Part shown: positions 23,711-31,696 of the stretch, in pieces | Layout: every line of letters starts with the position of its first letter | Numbering within the stretch: the first letter of the stretch is position 1 | Assembly: GCA_016929095.1 (NCBI GenBank) | Contig: JAFGJM010000061.1 | Coordinates: 1-34,721 of the forward strand | Origin: Anaerolineales bacterium | GTDB taxonomy: Bacteria; Chloroflexota; Anaerolineae; Anaerolineales; UBA4823 | Direction: 5' to 3' | Length of the DNA stretch: 34,721 bases | Translations under genes and position numbers: made by a program | Notes under the pieces: generated by a model | The model's database searches: none | Told to the model about the DNA's origin: nothing | Seen by the model: the letters and a program-made list of their open reading frames with translations, nothing else

Positions 23711-23741
23711 CTGTAGATGGGATCGCCGATCCCATCTACAG
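23711..23741. repeat. Perfect 15-bp inverted repeat between livF and alr
   Basis: CTGTAGATGGGATCG (23711-23725) and CGATCCCATCTACAG (23727-23741) are exact inverted copies separated by one base. There is no T-run on either side. It lies between convergent stop codons, where it could stop transcription or protect 3' ends, or be a mobile palindromic repeat. Confidence 0.85.
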
Positions 23742-23745
23742 CCAA

Positions 23746-24864
23746 CTATCCTCTTATATACACTCGCGGCACGCGCGCCGCAATGCCGCAGACCACCTCG
23801 TAATTGATCGTGCCCCAATGCCGGGCTATCTCTTCAGCGGTCAAACACTCCCCGCCCTGCTTGCCGATCAGCACCACTTCATCACCCGCCTGCGCTTCAG
23901 GCACCCGGTCTAACTGCACCATCATTTGATCCATGCACACCCTGCCCACCACCGGCACCCGTTTCCCGGCTACCAGCACCTGGTTGCCCTCTATACGCCG
24001 GAAGCCGTCGGCATAACCTACCGGAATCGTACCAATTCTTTCTACAACCTGGGTATGGTAGACATGCCCATAACTCACCCCTTCTCCCGCCGGGATCGAT
24101 TTTACCTGGCTAAGCACCGATTTCCAGCTCAACGCCGAGCGCACCTCCGGCGGGTTGAGACATTCGTCCGAGGGGTGTAATCCATACATGGCAATCCCAA
24201 TGCGGAGTAAATCGAAATGGGATGTTGGACGGGTAAGACTGGCGGCGGAATTGGAGGCATGTACCCAGGGAGGGCGCAGGCTGTGGGCTTCTAATCGGCT
24301 CAATGCCTGATCAAAACGGGCCGCCTGGATATCGCTGGGATGTGGGTTTGATTCGTCAGCACAGGCAAAGTGAGAGAAAACGCCTTCGAACTGAAGAGAC
24401 GGCGAATCAACGATTTGTTGTGCCAGATCCAATGCCTGTTCCGGCTTAACGCCCAAACGGTTCATGCCGCTATCCACTTTCAGGTGCAGCCGGGCGACAG
24501 CACCCATGCGACGTGCAATAGCCGCCGCTTGTGTGATTTGTTCCTCCGACCATACCGTCATGGAGACATTTCGATTTATTGCCGCTTCCAGCCGATCTGG
24601 CGGTGTGTACCCCAATAGTAGCACCGGCGCCTCGATGCCCGCCTGCCGCAGCGTTTCAGCCTCGGAAAAACGCGCCACCCCCAACCAATCAGCTCCGGCG
24701 CGTAACGCGGCCTGTGCTACAGCTGTCGTGCCATGACCGTAAGCATTGGCTTTAACTACTGCCATGATCGCTGCCTGACTGTTGCGACGAAAAAACCGCA
24801 CGTTGTTCTCAATTGTCCCCAGATTTACTTCCACCCAGTTTGAGTATTGTGATTTATTGTTCAT
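23746..24864 (-). CDS. alr: Alanine racemase
   Basis: PLP enzyme that interconverts L- and D-alanine for peptidoglycan. With ATG 24864 the protein is 372 residues, the usual size. The PLP lysine is Lys38 in VVKANAYGHGT, the second catalytic residue Tyr265 in EGVSYGHVYHT, and there are DSGMNRLGV, IPVGYADGFRR, VVGRVCMDQMMVQLD and C-terminal INYEVVCGIAARVPRVY. The frame runs back to 24942, but the extra 26 residues (YFLFTKNNQIYTYN) are unlike the family, so the inner ATG is chosen even though it lacks a good ribosome site. It is a single gene; a terminator for the upstream transcript lies about 95 bases before the start. Confidence 0.94.
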   Translation of the reverse strand: MNNKSQYSNWVEVNLGTIENNVRFFRRNSQAAIMAVVKANAYGHGTTAVAQAALRAGADWLGVARFSEAETLRQAGIEAPVLLLGYTPPDRLEAAINRNVSMTVWSEEQITQAAAIARRMGAVARLHLKVDSGMNRLGVKPEQALDLAQQIVDSPSLQFEGVFSHFACADESNPHPSDIQAARFDQALSRLEAHSLRPPWVHASNSAASLTRPTSHFDLLRIGIAMYGLHPSDECLNPPEVRSALSWKSVLSQVKSIPAGEGVSYGHVYHTQVVERIGTIPVGYADGFRRIEGNQVLVAGKRVPVVGRVCMDQMMVQLDRVPEAQAGDEVVLIGKQGGECLTAEEIARHWGTINYEVVCGIAARVPRVYIRG

Positions 24865-24957
24865 ATTGTAAGTATATATCTGATTATTTTTAGTGAAAAG
24901 AAAATAGGGAGTAAAAATCATATAATCGGTGACATTATTCACCGAAAAGCGGAAATC

Positions 24958-24993
24958 AAAAAACGAGAATCAAAATATTTCGATCCTCGTTTT
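24958..24993 (-). terminator. Intrinsic terminator of the solute-binding protein gene
   Basis: On the minus strand AAAACGAGGATC and GATTCTCGTTTT pair with one internal mismatch around a ten-base loop, and a T-run follows. It lies about 45 bases after the stop at 25035. A T-run on the plus side (24997-25004) could make it bidirectional. Confidence 0.75.
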
Positions 24994-25034
24994 CCGATTT
25001 TTTTGAGATTTTGTGTGACTATAGAAACCCGCAA

Positions 25035-26387
25035 TTACTCAATGGCGCCTAAGAGGGTTGGCAAGTAAATATGATATGGGTGAGTTGCCCGTGCTTCCAT
25101 CCGAGCAAATACCTCTTCCATAGCTTCTCGATCGGGCGCGGCTTGAACCAAATCATCCATTTGCGACCACATATATATACTCATATCAGTTGATAACTGA
25201 TCGCTAAGATCGAAGCGAACAATGTTAGCATTTGCCATGTAATTCGCCGCATCACGAACATTAGGATCTGTATAAAGATTCTCATCAACATTACGATTCG
25301 GTGACAGATTACCTTCTCCGATCCAAATCTCAGCTGCATCCACAGTAATGAGAAAATTGATCAGAGAATGAACTTCGGTGGTATCGGTGAACACCATAGC
25401 GATATCACCCACACCCACAACCGCATTCGCGTAAACGGAACCGATATCCGGAAAAGGAATTACAGCAAAATCGACTCCGGGCGTTTGAGTGGGGAAATGG
25501 TTTTTAATTATACTTTCAACAAAAATAGCCTGACTATGCAGGTATGCTTCCGGCACCACTTCAAAGGGAGGATAAATCGCATCCACAAAGAATGTATTGA
25601 GTGTTCCACTCTTACCCCCAACCTGGTATGCCTCATTACCGAAAATATCGTCAAAGTATGTTAATGCCGAAATGACTTCGGTATGAGTCCAGGGGATATC
25701 ATGAGCAATGAGTCCATCATAAATGTCCGGTCCAGCGCTGCGTAACAGGATATTCTCAAACCAATCGGTCAACGGCCAACCAGTTGCGCCACCACTTTCG
25801 TTACCAATGGACCAGGGAGGGGTACCCGTAGTATTGGATATTACCTCAGAAAGCGTCATCATCTCAGTCCAGCTAGTAGGCGTCAGCCAGCTATGAGTGC
25901 TAAACTCGCTGGGATCGTACCATACCAGGCTTTTATTGCTGGCGTTAAACCAAATTCCGTATAGAGTTCCATTAGCCTTCCCTTGATCGATCCACGTGTC
26001 TGCGTAGTTAGTATTTAATACCGTTGTGCTGATGAAGGGGCTTAGATCCACCAGTTTTCCTGCTTCGCCTAATTCAGAAAGCATATCTGGCCATGATACG
26101 ATGGCAATATCGGGGCAATCAAGATTTTCAGAACAATTTCTTAATTGATCCTTATCGCAAACATGATCATATTGTGTATTAATACCCGTACGAGTGGTGA
26201 ATTCATCGAGGACGGATTGGAATTGGGTTTCATCAACACAGCCAGTGACATTCACCACTTGTGAAAGAGATATCTTTTGCCCGGCAGCCGGTTTAGCCCA
26301 AGCTTGTTGCCAGTTCAATCCCACTTTCAAAATAGCTAGCATGGCAATATCGACACCCAGCACTAAAAGTAAACGCATAAATTTCAT
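25035..26387 (-). CDS. Extracellular solute-binding protein, family 1 (orphan)
   Basis: A 450-residue secreted protein with a signal peptide (MKFMRLLLVLGVDIAMLAIL, cleavage probably after AWA) and a family 1 (sugar-type) binding-protein body. Family features are FQSVLDEFTTRTGI, DIAIVSWPDMLSELGEAGKLVDLSPF, GIWFNASNKSLVWYDPSEF, TPTSWTEMMTLSEVI and AEIWIGEGNLSPNRNV. It has no lipobox, unusual for a monoderm-style receptor. It carries three cysteines near the N-terminal lobe (CVDE, CDKD, NCSENLDC). The chain ends HPYHIYLPTLLGAIE, an LP-containing tail like that of the protein at 1720-3399. AAAGGAG precedes the ATG. No permease or ATPase gene is near. Confidence 0.85.
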   Translation of the reverse strand: MKFMRLLLVLGVDIAMLAILKVGLNWQQAWAKPAAGQKISLSQVVNVTGCVDETQFQSVLDEFTTRTGINTQYDHVCDKDQLRNCSENLDCPDIAIVSWPDMLSELGEAGKLVDLSPFISTTVLNTNYADTWIDQGKANGTLYGIWFNASNKSLVWYDPSEFSTHSWLTPTSWTEMMTLSEVISNTTGTPPWSIGNESGGATGWPLTDWFENILLRSAGPDIYDGLIAHDIPWTHTEVISALTYFDDIFGNEAYQVGGKSGTLNTFFVDAIYPPFEVVPEAYLHSQAIFVESIIKNHFPTQTPGVDFAVIPFPDIGSVYANAVVGVGDIAMVFTDTTEVHSLINFLITVDAAEIWIGEGNLSPNRNVDENLYTDPNVRDAANYMANANIVRFDLSDQLSTDMSIYMWSQMDDLVQAAPDREAMEEVFARMEARATHPYHIYLPTLLGAIE

Positions 26388-26663
26388 AAGCTTTCTCCTT
26401 TCAAATAGTAAAACCCTGTCTGGTATCTAGATAAAATTTTCAAGATCCAACCATTCCAGATTTTTCTTTTGGATATTCTATATATAAAAGCACTCCGGAT
26501 TGGCTAAACTATCCCTGATGGAATGCATAATCATTGATATGAGCTATGAAATTGGGGTAATGAATTTACGAGGAGGGTGATTGATTGTATCTTTGTGGGT
26601 TATTAATATCTCAACGTTTGTTATCGATTCGACTACTACATTTTTTGGCGTTATTATTTCATT

Positions 26664-27140
26664 TTATCCCTTTCCAATCCAATCTCTGATTTGCTGTGTA
26701 TGATATTCATAATCACTCGCCAGGGAGGCGATGATCTTTTTCACCGTGGCGGGGACTCCGCTATGATGAAGCACGCCGCGATCTGCATTTATCTCTTCAT
26801 CCGATAAGCCTTGGATAAACTTCTCTAATTCCTCCAGCGACGATTGTAGCTGCGCCAATAAATCTTCTTTATTTTGGGATGGATATTTCGCTGAGTACCC
26901 GGCGTTAATATGGCTATAATTAAAGGGTGTATCATCATAGTAAGCAGGCTGCCGGCCATCCAGGATGGACAACGACGCTTCGATCATCAGGGTATTCCAA
27001 CCGATTAGATGCGCAACAATATCACGAGGAGTCCATTCATATAGAGTAGTCAAGAATTGTTCATCAGAGAGAGAGTTGACAACTCCAAGAAAGTCGCGGG
27101 CAGCCATTTTTATGGGGTAAAAAGGTTCTCGGTAGGTCAT
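26664..27140 (-). CDS. DinB/ClbS-like four-helix-bundle protein
   Basis: A 158-residue relative of the DinB/ClbS superfamily. Features are FLTTLYEWTPRDIVAHLIGWNTLMI (His44 in the helix-2 metal position) and the C-terminal SLASDYEYHTQQIRDWIG (His147). The insert HSGVPATVKKIIASLA matches ClbS-type proteins (cyclopropane hydrolase/DUF1706) better than thiol transferases. It is only distantly similar to the protein at 148-633. AGGAGG stands ten bases before the ATG. It is a single gene, preceded on its strand by a terminator-like hairpin at 27199-27227 that insulates it from upstream transcription. Substrate unknown. Confidence 0.8.
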   Translation of the reverse strand: MTYREPFYPIKMAARDFLGVVNSLSDEQFLTTLYEWTPRDIVAHLIGWNTLMIEASLSILDGRQPAYYDDTPFNYSHINAGYSAKYPSQNKEDLLAQLQSSLEELEKFIQGLSDEEINADRGVLHHSGVPATVKKIIASLASDYEYHTQQIRDWIGKG

Positions 27141-27198
27141 GATAGTTTTGCCTCCTTGGCAACAAATGGCACACAGTGTAATGATTTATTTATAACAA

Positions 27199-27227
27199 AA
27201 CCCCTGCCGGTTGCTGCAACAGGGGTT
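27199..27227 (-). terminator. Terminator-like hairpin
   Basis: AACCCCTG (27199-27206) pairs with CAGGGGTT (27220-27227), with an inner GTTG/CAAC stem. On the minus strand it is followed by TTTTGTTAT. It would stop transcription from the repeat-rich gap before the DinB-like gene. Confidence 0.55.
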
Positions 27228-27365
27228 ATATGCGGCTATCGATATATTATTAAATCATTTTTATCTCTTAAAGATATTCTTACATAGAATCGCGTCTTTG
27301 GCAATAACCATATTCAGGTTTCATAAAAAGTGATGAATACTAGCTACCCTACACTTTTAATTTTC

Positions 27366-27492
27366 TGTCATTGCGAAGGGCGTTCTTTGCCCTGAAGCAA
27401 TCTAGAATCTGTAAAAATAGACGTCTATTAAGAAGATTGCTTCAGTCGCGAATTTACACTGAACGAAGTGAAAGTGCTCCTTCGCAATAACA
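27366..27492. repeat. Palindromic dispersed repeat, relative of 7748-7872
   Basis: Ends TGTCATTGCGAAGG (27366-27379) and CCTTCGCAATAACA (27479-27492) are inverted copies with one mismatch. It shares AGATTGCTTC and the flanking ...CGCAAACTGTCGGGT text with the element at 7748-7872. There is no open frame. Around it, 27228-27365 and 27493-27640 show no gene. Confidence 0.72.
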
Positions 27493-27649
27493 ATTCGCAA
27501 ACTGTCGGGTTGCTAGGACGAATATTATTGCCTTATTAGACTGTCAAATGATCGAATCACATAAAAGCTGTCAGTCATGGTTCAGGATAATGAAAGTACG
27601 AATTTTTGATGGATTAAAAAAGATAAAGATTCCTATCTGCCCTCACTCC

Positions 27650-27763
27650 CCCTTCCTCACCTCCACAGCCCCCCTTAGTCCCCCCATTTTCTGCGAAAAT
27701 GGGGGGATGTCCGCAGGACAGAGGGGTAAGTGAGGCTGTTAGGGGCAGGGGGAAAGAGAGGGG
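27650..27763. repeat. C-rich/G-rich large palindrome
   Basis: The centre is CCCCCCATTTTC (27680-27691), TGC, GAAAATGGGGGG (27695-27706), a perfect 12-bp stem. Outward the C-rich left side (CTCACTCCCCCTTCCTCACC, CCACAGCCCCCC) broadly complements the right side (GAGGGGTAAGTGAGGCTG, GGGGCAGGGGGAAAGAG). The whole is an imperfect 114-base palindrome with no coding capacity, probably a mobile intergenic repeat. Confidence 0.72.
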
Positions 27764-27859
27764 CTTCTGACTTCCTCATTTCTCTTTTACGTCATACTAA
27801 GATGAGAAAAAGCAAACGCCCGGGGGATATACCGATTACGATATAGCCATCTTCGGTTC

Positions 27860-28321
27860 TCACTCACTTCGTAGATAGCGGAATAAACCTGCCAGTAGAT
27901 TTATCCTTGGGACTGTCTCCATATAACGCTTGTATGCATCACCGAATTTCTCGATGTTTTGTTGGTCGCCCTGCAAAATGAAGACATAGATGATCGCGAT
28001 ATTTATGAGTGATAATAAAATGACAGCCCAATGGGTAAGGAAGAAATAATAGGATAGGAAACACAGCATCGCTCCCAAATACATCGGGTGACGAATAACC
28101 CCATAAATACCCCGTTCAATGAGACCTGCACTTTTATTCTTCGAAAGCGCAACGATGGAAAGCACAACCAGTGCAATGCCCATACCAAGGATTATCCAAC
28201 CGAATATCCTCAGAGGCTGAAAAGAATCAGGCATTTCAAGCGTGAACGCCAGGTAAAAGAATAAAGCAATCGATACGCCGTTTATGATATACCCCAGCGT
28301 CTCCAATGTCTTTTGTTTCAT
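27860..28321 (-). CDS. ICMT/PEMT-like integral membrane methyltransferase
   Basis: A 153-residue protein with four hydrophobic segments (about 8-28, 37-60, 82-105, 110-118). The family signature is in the second half: GLIERGIYGVIRHPMYLGAML, where RHPMYxG is the SAM-site motif of the isoprenylcysteine carboxyl methyltransferase/phospholipid N-methyltransferase superfamily, and EKFGDAYKRYMETVPRINLLAG near the end. The bacterial substrate is usually unknown; lipids or small thiols are possible. The ATG has only a weak ribosome site. It is a single gene. Confidence 0.8.
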   Translation of the reverse strand: MKQKTLETLGYIINGVSIALFFYLAFTLEMPDSFQPLRIFGWIILGMGIALVVLSIVALSKNKSAGLIERGIYGVIRHPMYLGAMLCFLSYYFFLTHWAVILLSLINIAIIYVFILQGDQQNIEKFGDAYKRYMETVPRINLLAGLFRYLRSE

Positions 28322-28450
28322 CTTTGCACCAACCTTCCGAACATCATTTATTACAGAAACAAGATTATCGAGATTTGATCTGCATTGAAGAAAAGTGCCA
28401 AAATCTTGCTTTGGAAAAGAAATGAACTAAAAACTACACCGATGTGATAT

Positions 28451-30673
28451 TCATGATTCCACAATGATTTGACCCTCGCCCCGGGCTGATACCCGCCCGA
28501 TACACGCCGCCTCATTCACCCCCCTTTCGCCTAACCCAGCCAGCAAATCAGCGACTCGCGCCTCCGGTAAACTGATCAAAAGTCCGCCTGAGGTCTGTGC
28601 ATCTGCCAGAATAAGCTGCGTCAAACGCGAAACATCCGCTGCAAAAGTTACATGCGCCGATACATGCTTGAGGTTGTTGAGTGTGCCGCCCGGAACGGCA
28701 CCTGTGGCTGCCAGATCCCACACGCCTGGCAGAACGGGTACAGCGCTGGCAGAGATGATGGCATCCACGCCGCTGCTTGCCGTCATTTCGCGCAGGTGAC
28801 CAAGCAGCCCAAAACCGGTGATATCCGTACAGGCATGCGCCCCGACCTCCAGCATCGCTTCACAAGCGGCGCGGTTGAGAGTAGCCATCACTTCGACAGA
28901 TTTCCCGGCCAGCGACGGGTCGGCTATGCCGCTTTTGACGGCAGTCGAGATAATTCCTAACCCAAGTGGCTTGGTAAGGACGAGCGCGTCTCCGGGTTTT
29001 GCCGTGCTGTTACGCAGCACTTTCTCCGGATGGACAATGCCGGTGACAGCCAAACCAAACTTGGGTTCGTTATCTTCTACCGTATGGCCGCCAAGAATGG
29101 GTATGCCCGCCTCGGCAGCTTTATCGAGTGCGCCGCGCAAAATATCTTCCAGCACTTCAAGCGGCAGCCGCCGGTCGGGGAAACCCACGATGTTCAATGC
29201 AAAAAGCGGGCGCGCTCCCATGGCGTAGATATCCGAAAGCGAATTCGCTGCCGAGATGGCGCCAAACATATAGGGATCGTCCACGATGGGAGTAAAGAAA
29301 TCCACGGTTTGAACAATGGCTTGCTCATCGCTAATGCGGTACACCGCCGCGTCATCCGATGTATTGCTTCCTACGATCACTGCCGGGTCGAGGGGCAATG
29401 GAAGCGCTGCCAGAATTTCTTCCAATAATTGTGGGCGCAGCTTGCAGGCGCACCCCATACCGTGGGTGTATTGAGTGAGCTTATATTCACCTTTTGCGGG
29501 CGCGCCCGGCTTTCCTGGCACATCACCTTCCGGTTGAAGGCGATGCACCGCTGCGGATACCACATCAACGGCGCGGTCGATGTCTTCACTGGTTGTATCC
29601 CTGCCGACAGAAAAACGCACCGTGCCCATCGCCCAATCCACGGGCACCTTCATTGCTTCCAGCACCGCCGAGACATCGATATCATCTGCATGGCAGGCTG
29701 CCCCTGCCGAAGCAGCTACTTCTTCCCCGATTTCAGACAGCAGTGTATTGGCCTCGACCCCACGGAAACTCAGGCTGAGGGTATTGGGAAGACGTTTTTC
29801 AGGGTGACCGTTCAATCTGATCTTATTCTCGCCTAATTCTTGTGCTAAGGCAATATGCAACCGGTCGCGCATCGCCTGAAATCGTGCAGCATTTTTGTCC
29901 AGATCACGGGCGGCAATTTCACATGCCTTGCCCAAACCGACGATCTCGAGGACGTTCTCGGTCCCCGGTCGCCGCCCGCCTTCCTGCTCTGCCCCCTGAA
30001 TTATTTGGGTGAGTTCAACTCCAGAGCGGACATAAAGCGCGCCGATACCTTTAGGGGCATAGAGTTTGTGTCCGGCAATCGATAGCAAGTCCACTCCCAG
30101 TTCATCGACATTCACCGGAATCTTACCCACCGATTGTGCGGCATCCGTGTGCATCAAAGCGCCAGCCTCGTGGGCAATCCTGGCGAGCTTGGTAATAGGC
30201 TGTATGGAGCCTACTTCGTTGTTGGCGTGCATCACGGTCACGAGGATCGTATCGGGTGTGATGGCATTCTCCAGATTGACAGGATCGACACACCCATACT
30301 CATCTACCGGAAGAGTCGTCACCCGAAAGCCCTGAGTCTTCAGCCATTTGCACACCTCAACAACCGCGGGATGCTCGACCGCAGATGTGATAATATGGTT
30401 TCCATGCTTATTTCGGCGGGTAAAGGCAACCCCCTTGATGGCGTAGTTGTTGCTCTCGGTGCCTCCGCTGGTGAATGCGACTTCCGCAGGCTGGCAGCCA
30501 ATGAGCGCCGCTACCTGTCCCCTGGCTGCTTCGACAGCGCGCTTCGCCACAACACCGTATGGATGGCTGCTCGATGGGTTGCCAAAATGCTCGTAAAGAT
30601 AGGGGGTCATTGCCTCAGCGACTTCGCGAGCAATGGGGGTGGTGGCATTGTAATCCAGGTAAACAGGTTTCAT
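28451..30673 (-). CDS. selD: Fused cysteine desulfurase and selenide, water dikinase
   Basis: One 740-residue chain joins two enzymes of selenium delivery. Residues 1-382 are an IscS/NifS-type PLP desulfurase: LDYNATTPI, TSGGTESNN, HTDAAQ, PLP lysine 203 in SIAGHKLYAPKG, RRPGTENV, and active Cys327 in SAGAACHAD. A Pro/Gly-rich linker (385-396) leads to SelD: YTHGMGCACKLRP with Cys408 and Lys411, SNTSDDAAVY, DFFTPIVDDPYMFG, LGGHTVED and DITGFGLLGH. The SelD active site is Cys (TGC), not selenocysteine. The N-terminal half probably releases selenium for the C-terminal half, which makes selenophosphate from ATP. ATG 30673 is chosen over 30682 because AAGGA lies eight bases upstream. An extended -10 is at 30750. 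The user of selenophosphate is outside the window. Confidence 0.94.
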   Translation of the reverse strand: MKPVYLDYNATTPIAREVAEAMTPYLYEHFGNPSSSHPYGVVAKRAVEAARGQVAALIGCQPAEVAFTSGGTESNNYAIKGVAFTRRNKHGNHIITSAVEHPAVVEVCKWLKTQGFRVTTLPVDEYGCVDPVNLENAITPDTILVTVMHANNEVGSIQPITKLARIAHEAGALMHTDAAQSVGKIPVNVDELGVDLLSIAGHKLYAPKGIGALYVRSGVELTQIIQGAEQEGGRRPGTENVLEIVGLGKACEIAARDLDKNAARFQAMRDRLHIALAQELGENKIRLNGHPEKRLPNTLSLSFRGVEANTLLSEIGEEVAASAGAACHADDIDVSAVLEAMKVPVDWAMGTVRFSVGRDTTSEDIDRAVDVVSAAVHRLQPEGDVPGKPGAPAKGEYKLTQYTHGMGCACKLRPQLLEEILAALPLPLDPAVIVGSNTSDDAAVYRISDEQAIVQTVDFFTPIVDDPYMFGAISAANSLSDIYAMGARPLFALNIVGFPDRRLPLEVLEDILRGALDKAAEAGIPILGGHTVEDNEPKFGLAVTGIVHPEKVLRNSTAKPGDALVLTKPLGLGIISTAVKSGIADPSLAGKSVEVMATLNRAACEAMLEVGAHACTDITGFGLLGHLREMTASSGVDAIISASAVPVLPGVWDLAATGAVPGGTLNNLKHVSAHVTFAADVSRLTQLILADAQTSGGLLISLPEARVADLLAGLGERGVNEAACIGRVSARGEGQIIVES

Positions 30674-30749
30674 GTTCTCCATCCTTCACCGTCTGACAAA
30701 CTGCTCTGTCTCATTTTCGATAACATACATCATTTGAGAACGCATGGGC

Positions 30750-30758
30750 AGTATATCA
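30750..30758 (-). promoter_or_regulatory. Extended -10 element before the NifS-SelD gene
   Basis: On the minus strand TGATATACT reads TGn-TATACT, five of six to the -10 consensus with the extended TG. Transcription would begin about 70 bases before the start codon. A small inverted repeat, ATATCC-N5-GGATAT (30758-30774), overlaps its upstream edge and could be an operator. Confidence 0.5.
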
Positions 30759-30792
30759 TATCCATATTGGATATAATCCAGCGTAAAAACAT

Positions 30793-30829
30793 AAAAAACT
30801 CCAAGGCAGCGTTGGCCTTGGAGTTTTTT
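30793..30829. terminator. Bidirectional intrinsic terminator
   Basis: AAAAAACTCCAAGG (30793-30806) and CCTTGGAGTTTTTT (30816-30829) form a perfect 14-bp pairing with a nine-base loop. On the minus strand it ends the micro-gene at 30862-30945 and separates it from the NifS-SelD gene. Confidence 0.9.
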
Positions 30830-30861
30830 AGATGAAATAAGGTTTCATCGTCATGAACCAA

Positions 30862-30945
30862 TTACTTTTCTTTCTTCTTATCTTTCTTCTTGTCTTTTTT
30901 CTTCTTCTTGTCCTTATCTTTGTCCTTACCGTTGTCTTTAGCCAT
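30862..30945 (-). CDS. 27-residue Lys/Asp-rich micro-protein
   Basis: A very small gene that I am confident is translated. Its ATG (30945) is preceded by AAAGGAGG eight bases upstream, as strong a ribosome site as any here. The frame ends at TAA 30862, and a perfect terminator follows 33 bases later. The product starts MAKDNGKDKDKD and continues as runs of Lys broken by Asp, ending DKKKEK: over half Lys, about a quarter Asp. It is highly basic and surely disordered. The DNA is a purine-rich run (AAG, AAA, GAC, GAT). It could bind nucleic acid, ribosomes, polyphosphate or membranes; no function is known to me. The long 5' gap to 31147 presumably holds its promoter. Confidence 0.72.
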   Translation of the reverse strand: MAKDNGKDKDKDKKKKKDKKKDKKKEK

Positions 30946-31146
30946 TGTTTCTACCTCCTTTAAGTAATATTCCAATATTTCCCATTGATATAGAATAACA
31001 TTTTTTGCATCAAACTACAAGTAAAATGGGTGGATTTGGATTATGGATCACTCCCAGATGGTTGAGGTGAAAACCATCGATTCTAAAATACATTTATCGG
31101 AAAAAAGAGTTCAAGGATAACAAATAAACTCGGTTTTATTATTAAA

Positions 31147-31578
31147 TTAAATCTTGCGCCGGTTTTCCCATGGCGTGCGAATTTCCATATAATTTGGGGC
31201 GCGTTCGGTCACTTGAAAGCCAAGCTTCTTATAGAATTCATGGGCGTCTCTGGTAATTAATAGCCATTGGTAAACATCCTTCAAATTCGGATGGGACAGC
31301 ATGTAATTTATCAGTGCCTGCCCGATTCCCTGTTGACGACATGCCTCATCGATGACAACATCGAGAATATATGCAAACCGTGTCCTATCGGAAACAAGCC
31401 TGGCGAAACCGATCTGTTGGTTTTGTTCATCGAAAGCGCCCACCACCAGGGTCGAATATATGGCAGCCTGAACGACCTCATCGATCTCTATGCCCGGCGA
31501 CCAATAGGTTGTGGCAAGCATTGCGGTTACCTTTACAAAATCCATGTTATCAAAGCCGTCTTTGATGATGTAGTTCAA
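31147..31578 (-). CDS. GNAT-family N-acetyltransferase
   Basis: A 143-residue acetyl-CoA-dependent acetyltransferase. Motif A is AYILDVVIDEACRQQGIGQALINYML, with QQGIGQA as the pyrophosphate-binding loop, and the C-terminal HEFYKKLGFQVTERAP is the classic GNAT end. The start is TTG at 31578: AGGAG lies six bases upstream, and starting at the internal Met12 would remove the first strand (MNYIIKDGFD). The motif YWSPGIEIDEV near residue 26 suggests the small GNAT group with unknown amine substrates. It is a single gene. Confidence 0.88.
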   Translation of the reverse strand: MNYIIKDGFDNMDFVKVTAMLATTYWSPGIEIDEVVQAAIYSTLVVGAFDEQNQQIGFARLVSDRTRFAYILDVVIDEACRQQGIGQALINYMLSHPNLKDVYQWLLITRDAHEFYKKLGFQVTERAPNYMEIRTPWENRRKI

Positions 31579-31696
31579 TGTGGTCTCCTGTGTATAGTTA
31601 TTTGTTTACGGTTTTTAGTTGTCTGTTGATTATTGTTCCTGGATTCCTTTTATTCTTGGTTTCCACATAAAAATGTTTCATTACCGGGCAATGCAT

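Noticed and set aside
29428..29470. SelD active site as selenocysteine (TGA)
   Set aside because: The codon at the active position is TGC (protein GCACK), so the enzyme is the ordinary Cys form.
30134..30835. 233-codon plus-strand open frame opposite the NifS-SelD gene
   Set aside because: It is antisense to a well-supported enzyme and matches nothing; the codon pattern is that of a shadow.
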